Program-made: the position numbers and the translations under genes
Shown here: piece after piece, positions 5,041-5,935 of the stretch
Layout: each line of letters begins with the position of its first letter
Numbering within the stretch: the stretch's first letter is position 1
The notes under the pieces: model-generated
Seen by the model: the letters and a program-made list of their open reading frames with translations, nothing else
The model's database searches: none
Told to the model about the DNA's origin: nothing
From: Saprospiraceae bacterium
GTDB lineage: Bacteria > Bacteroidota > Bacteroidia > Chitinophagales > Saprospiraceae
Direction: 5' to 3'
Assembly: GCA_020436955.1 (NCBI GenBank)
Contig: JAGQWW010000183.1
Location: 1 to 5,935, forward strand
DNA length: 5,935 nt

Positions 5041-5935
5041 TTATTGATTATTGGCTCTTTTTTTAGTCCAAAAAATCAAATATGGAATGGCCATCAAAGT
5101 CAAAATTGCTGTAATCAAAAAGGTGAAAAAGAAATTTTCCGGTTGATTATCATACAACCACGCTGAGAAAATAGCACCACCTCCAATTCCAACTTCAAGA
5201 GCTATGTAAACCGTTGCAAGCGCCCTTCCTCTGTGATGGTCATCAGCCCGATCTATGGTCCAGGCAAACACAGTAGGAGCAGCTGTCCCTACAGAAAATC
5301 CAAGCAACCCTGAACCTGCCAGCAACATCCAGGCTGATTGTGCGGACCCTAAAAAGACAAGCGCACCACCAATCAGGACGATAGAAACCATTATGACCGG
5401 TACCCGACCGACCCGATCGGAAATCCTCCCTGAAATCAACCTTGACAAAATAGAACAGGCAGTAAAACTGGCAAGGAATAGTCCCTTATTTTCCAATCCT
5501 AAAAAAGTGCTCTGATCCGGTACAATGGTAAGAATAACGCCATAGCAGAAGTAAATCATGACCGTTACAATGGCCGGGGCTATGGCGGTAGTATCGATTA
5601 TTTCGTGGGGTTTGATTTTTAAAAGACCCAGCTTAAAATTGACTTTCTCCTCCAGGGTCTCTTTCAGCCCTAATAAAATGAGTATAGAAATAAGTGCAAA
5701 ACCGGAAGAAAGGAAAAACATAGCATTGAGTCCATAACCGTTAGCAACCCATGAGCCCAATGGTGGAGCCATCGAAGCACCTGCATTCATGCTTACGCCC
5801 ATGATGCCCATTGCTTCGCCTCTTCTTTTCCAGGGCACAATATCAGCCACAAAGGCCGTAGAAGCAGTCGGTTTAAATCCTGTTGAAAATCCATGGAAAA
5901 GCCTTAGTAACAGAAATCCGGACACCGTAGTCAAG
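5041..5935 (-). CDS. Major facilitator superfamily transporter (5' end cut by window)
   Basis: A proton-coupled or facilitated small-molecule transporter in the inner membrane; by its motifs it resembles drug/metabolite efflux MFS proteins, with no specific substrate evident. Seen in the 297 visible residues: a TM4-like segment with RLFHGFSTGF (11-20), then ADIVPWKRRGEAMGIMG (30-46) and the TM5 antiporter-like stretch NAGASMAPPLGSW (50-62). After a polar central loop (about 91-115), the second half shows motif-A-like GRISDRVGRVPV (169-180) between TM8 and TM9, then further hydrophobic segments to a basic C-terminus. About 90-100 residues (TM1-TM3 and the first motif A) should lie beyond the window. 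The frame runs off the end: the codon at 5934-5932 is an internal-looking TTG, not a start. It ends 97 nt before the di-heme enzyme gene on the same strand, possibly co-transcribed. Confidence 0.9.
   Translation of the reverse strand, partial: LTTVSGFLLLRLFHGFSTGFKPTASTAFVADIVPWKRRGEAMGIMGVSMNAGASMAPPLGSWVANGYGLNAMFFLSSGFALISILILLGLKETLEEKVNFKLGLLKIKPHEIIDTTAIAPAIVTVMIYFCYGVILTIVPDQSTFLGLENKGLFLASFTACSILSRLISGRISDRVGRVPVIMVSIVLIGGALVFLGSAQSAWMLLAGSGLLGFSVGTAAPTVFAWTIDRADDHHRGRALATVYIALEVGIGGGAIFSAWLYDNQPENFFFTFLITAILTLMAIPYLIFWTKKRANNQ

Noticed and set aside
5932..5934. TTG at the window end as the start of the MFS gene
   Set aside because: The visible protein begins at about TM4; TM1-TM3 are missing, so this is an internal Leu codon.

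Overview
The window looks like chromosomal DNA from a member of the Bacteroidota. The signs are A+T-rich coding DNA, weak or absent Shine-Dalgarno sequences, a TANNTTTG-type -7 box ahead of one gene, a lipoprotein that begins C-K-D-E after its lipobox, and the overall protein character. Genus cannot be named from sequence alone. There are six protein-coding genes, two of them cut by the window edges. I see no tRNA, rRNA, CRISPR array, insertion sequence or plasmid/phage hallmark.

Layout. Bases 2-2403 (+) hold the end of a surface-polysaccharide operon: an O-antigen ligase/polymerase-like membrane protein whose 5' end lies outside the window, then 2 nt later a GT4-like glycosyltransferase starting at TTG. 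It runs tail to tail, 6 nt apart, into an OmpR-type response regulator on the minus strand (2410-3105). A 189-nt divergent intergenic region with several inverted repeats separates the regulator from a HupE/UreJ-family membrane protein (3295-3873, +). That gene overlaps by 4 nt the end of a minus-strand di-heme cytochrome c peroxidase/MauG-family lipoprotein (3870-4943). An MFS transporter lies upstream of it on the same strand (5041-5935), its N-terminus cut by the window end.

How they fit together. The first two genes clearly belong together in making an exported or surface glycan. The other four are not an obvious pathway. The regulator is divergent from the HupE-like gene and could control it, but no partner kinase is in view. 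The di-heme enzyme and the MFS gene may be co-transcribed or read from separate promoters.

Most notable points. The receiver domain of the regulator has lost several phosphorylation-site residues (Asp to Glu at the phosphoacceptor, Thr to Ala, one acidic-pair residue to Ala), so it is probably an atypical response regulator. The di-heme enzyme keeps the MauG/CCP Trp-Gln-Glu spacing but appears to carry Tyr where classical bacterial cytochrome c peroxidases carry the axial Met, and it may be displayed on the cell surface. I find no convincing wholly new system; most of the window is ordinary genome content.
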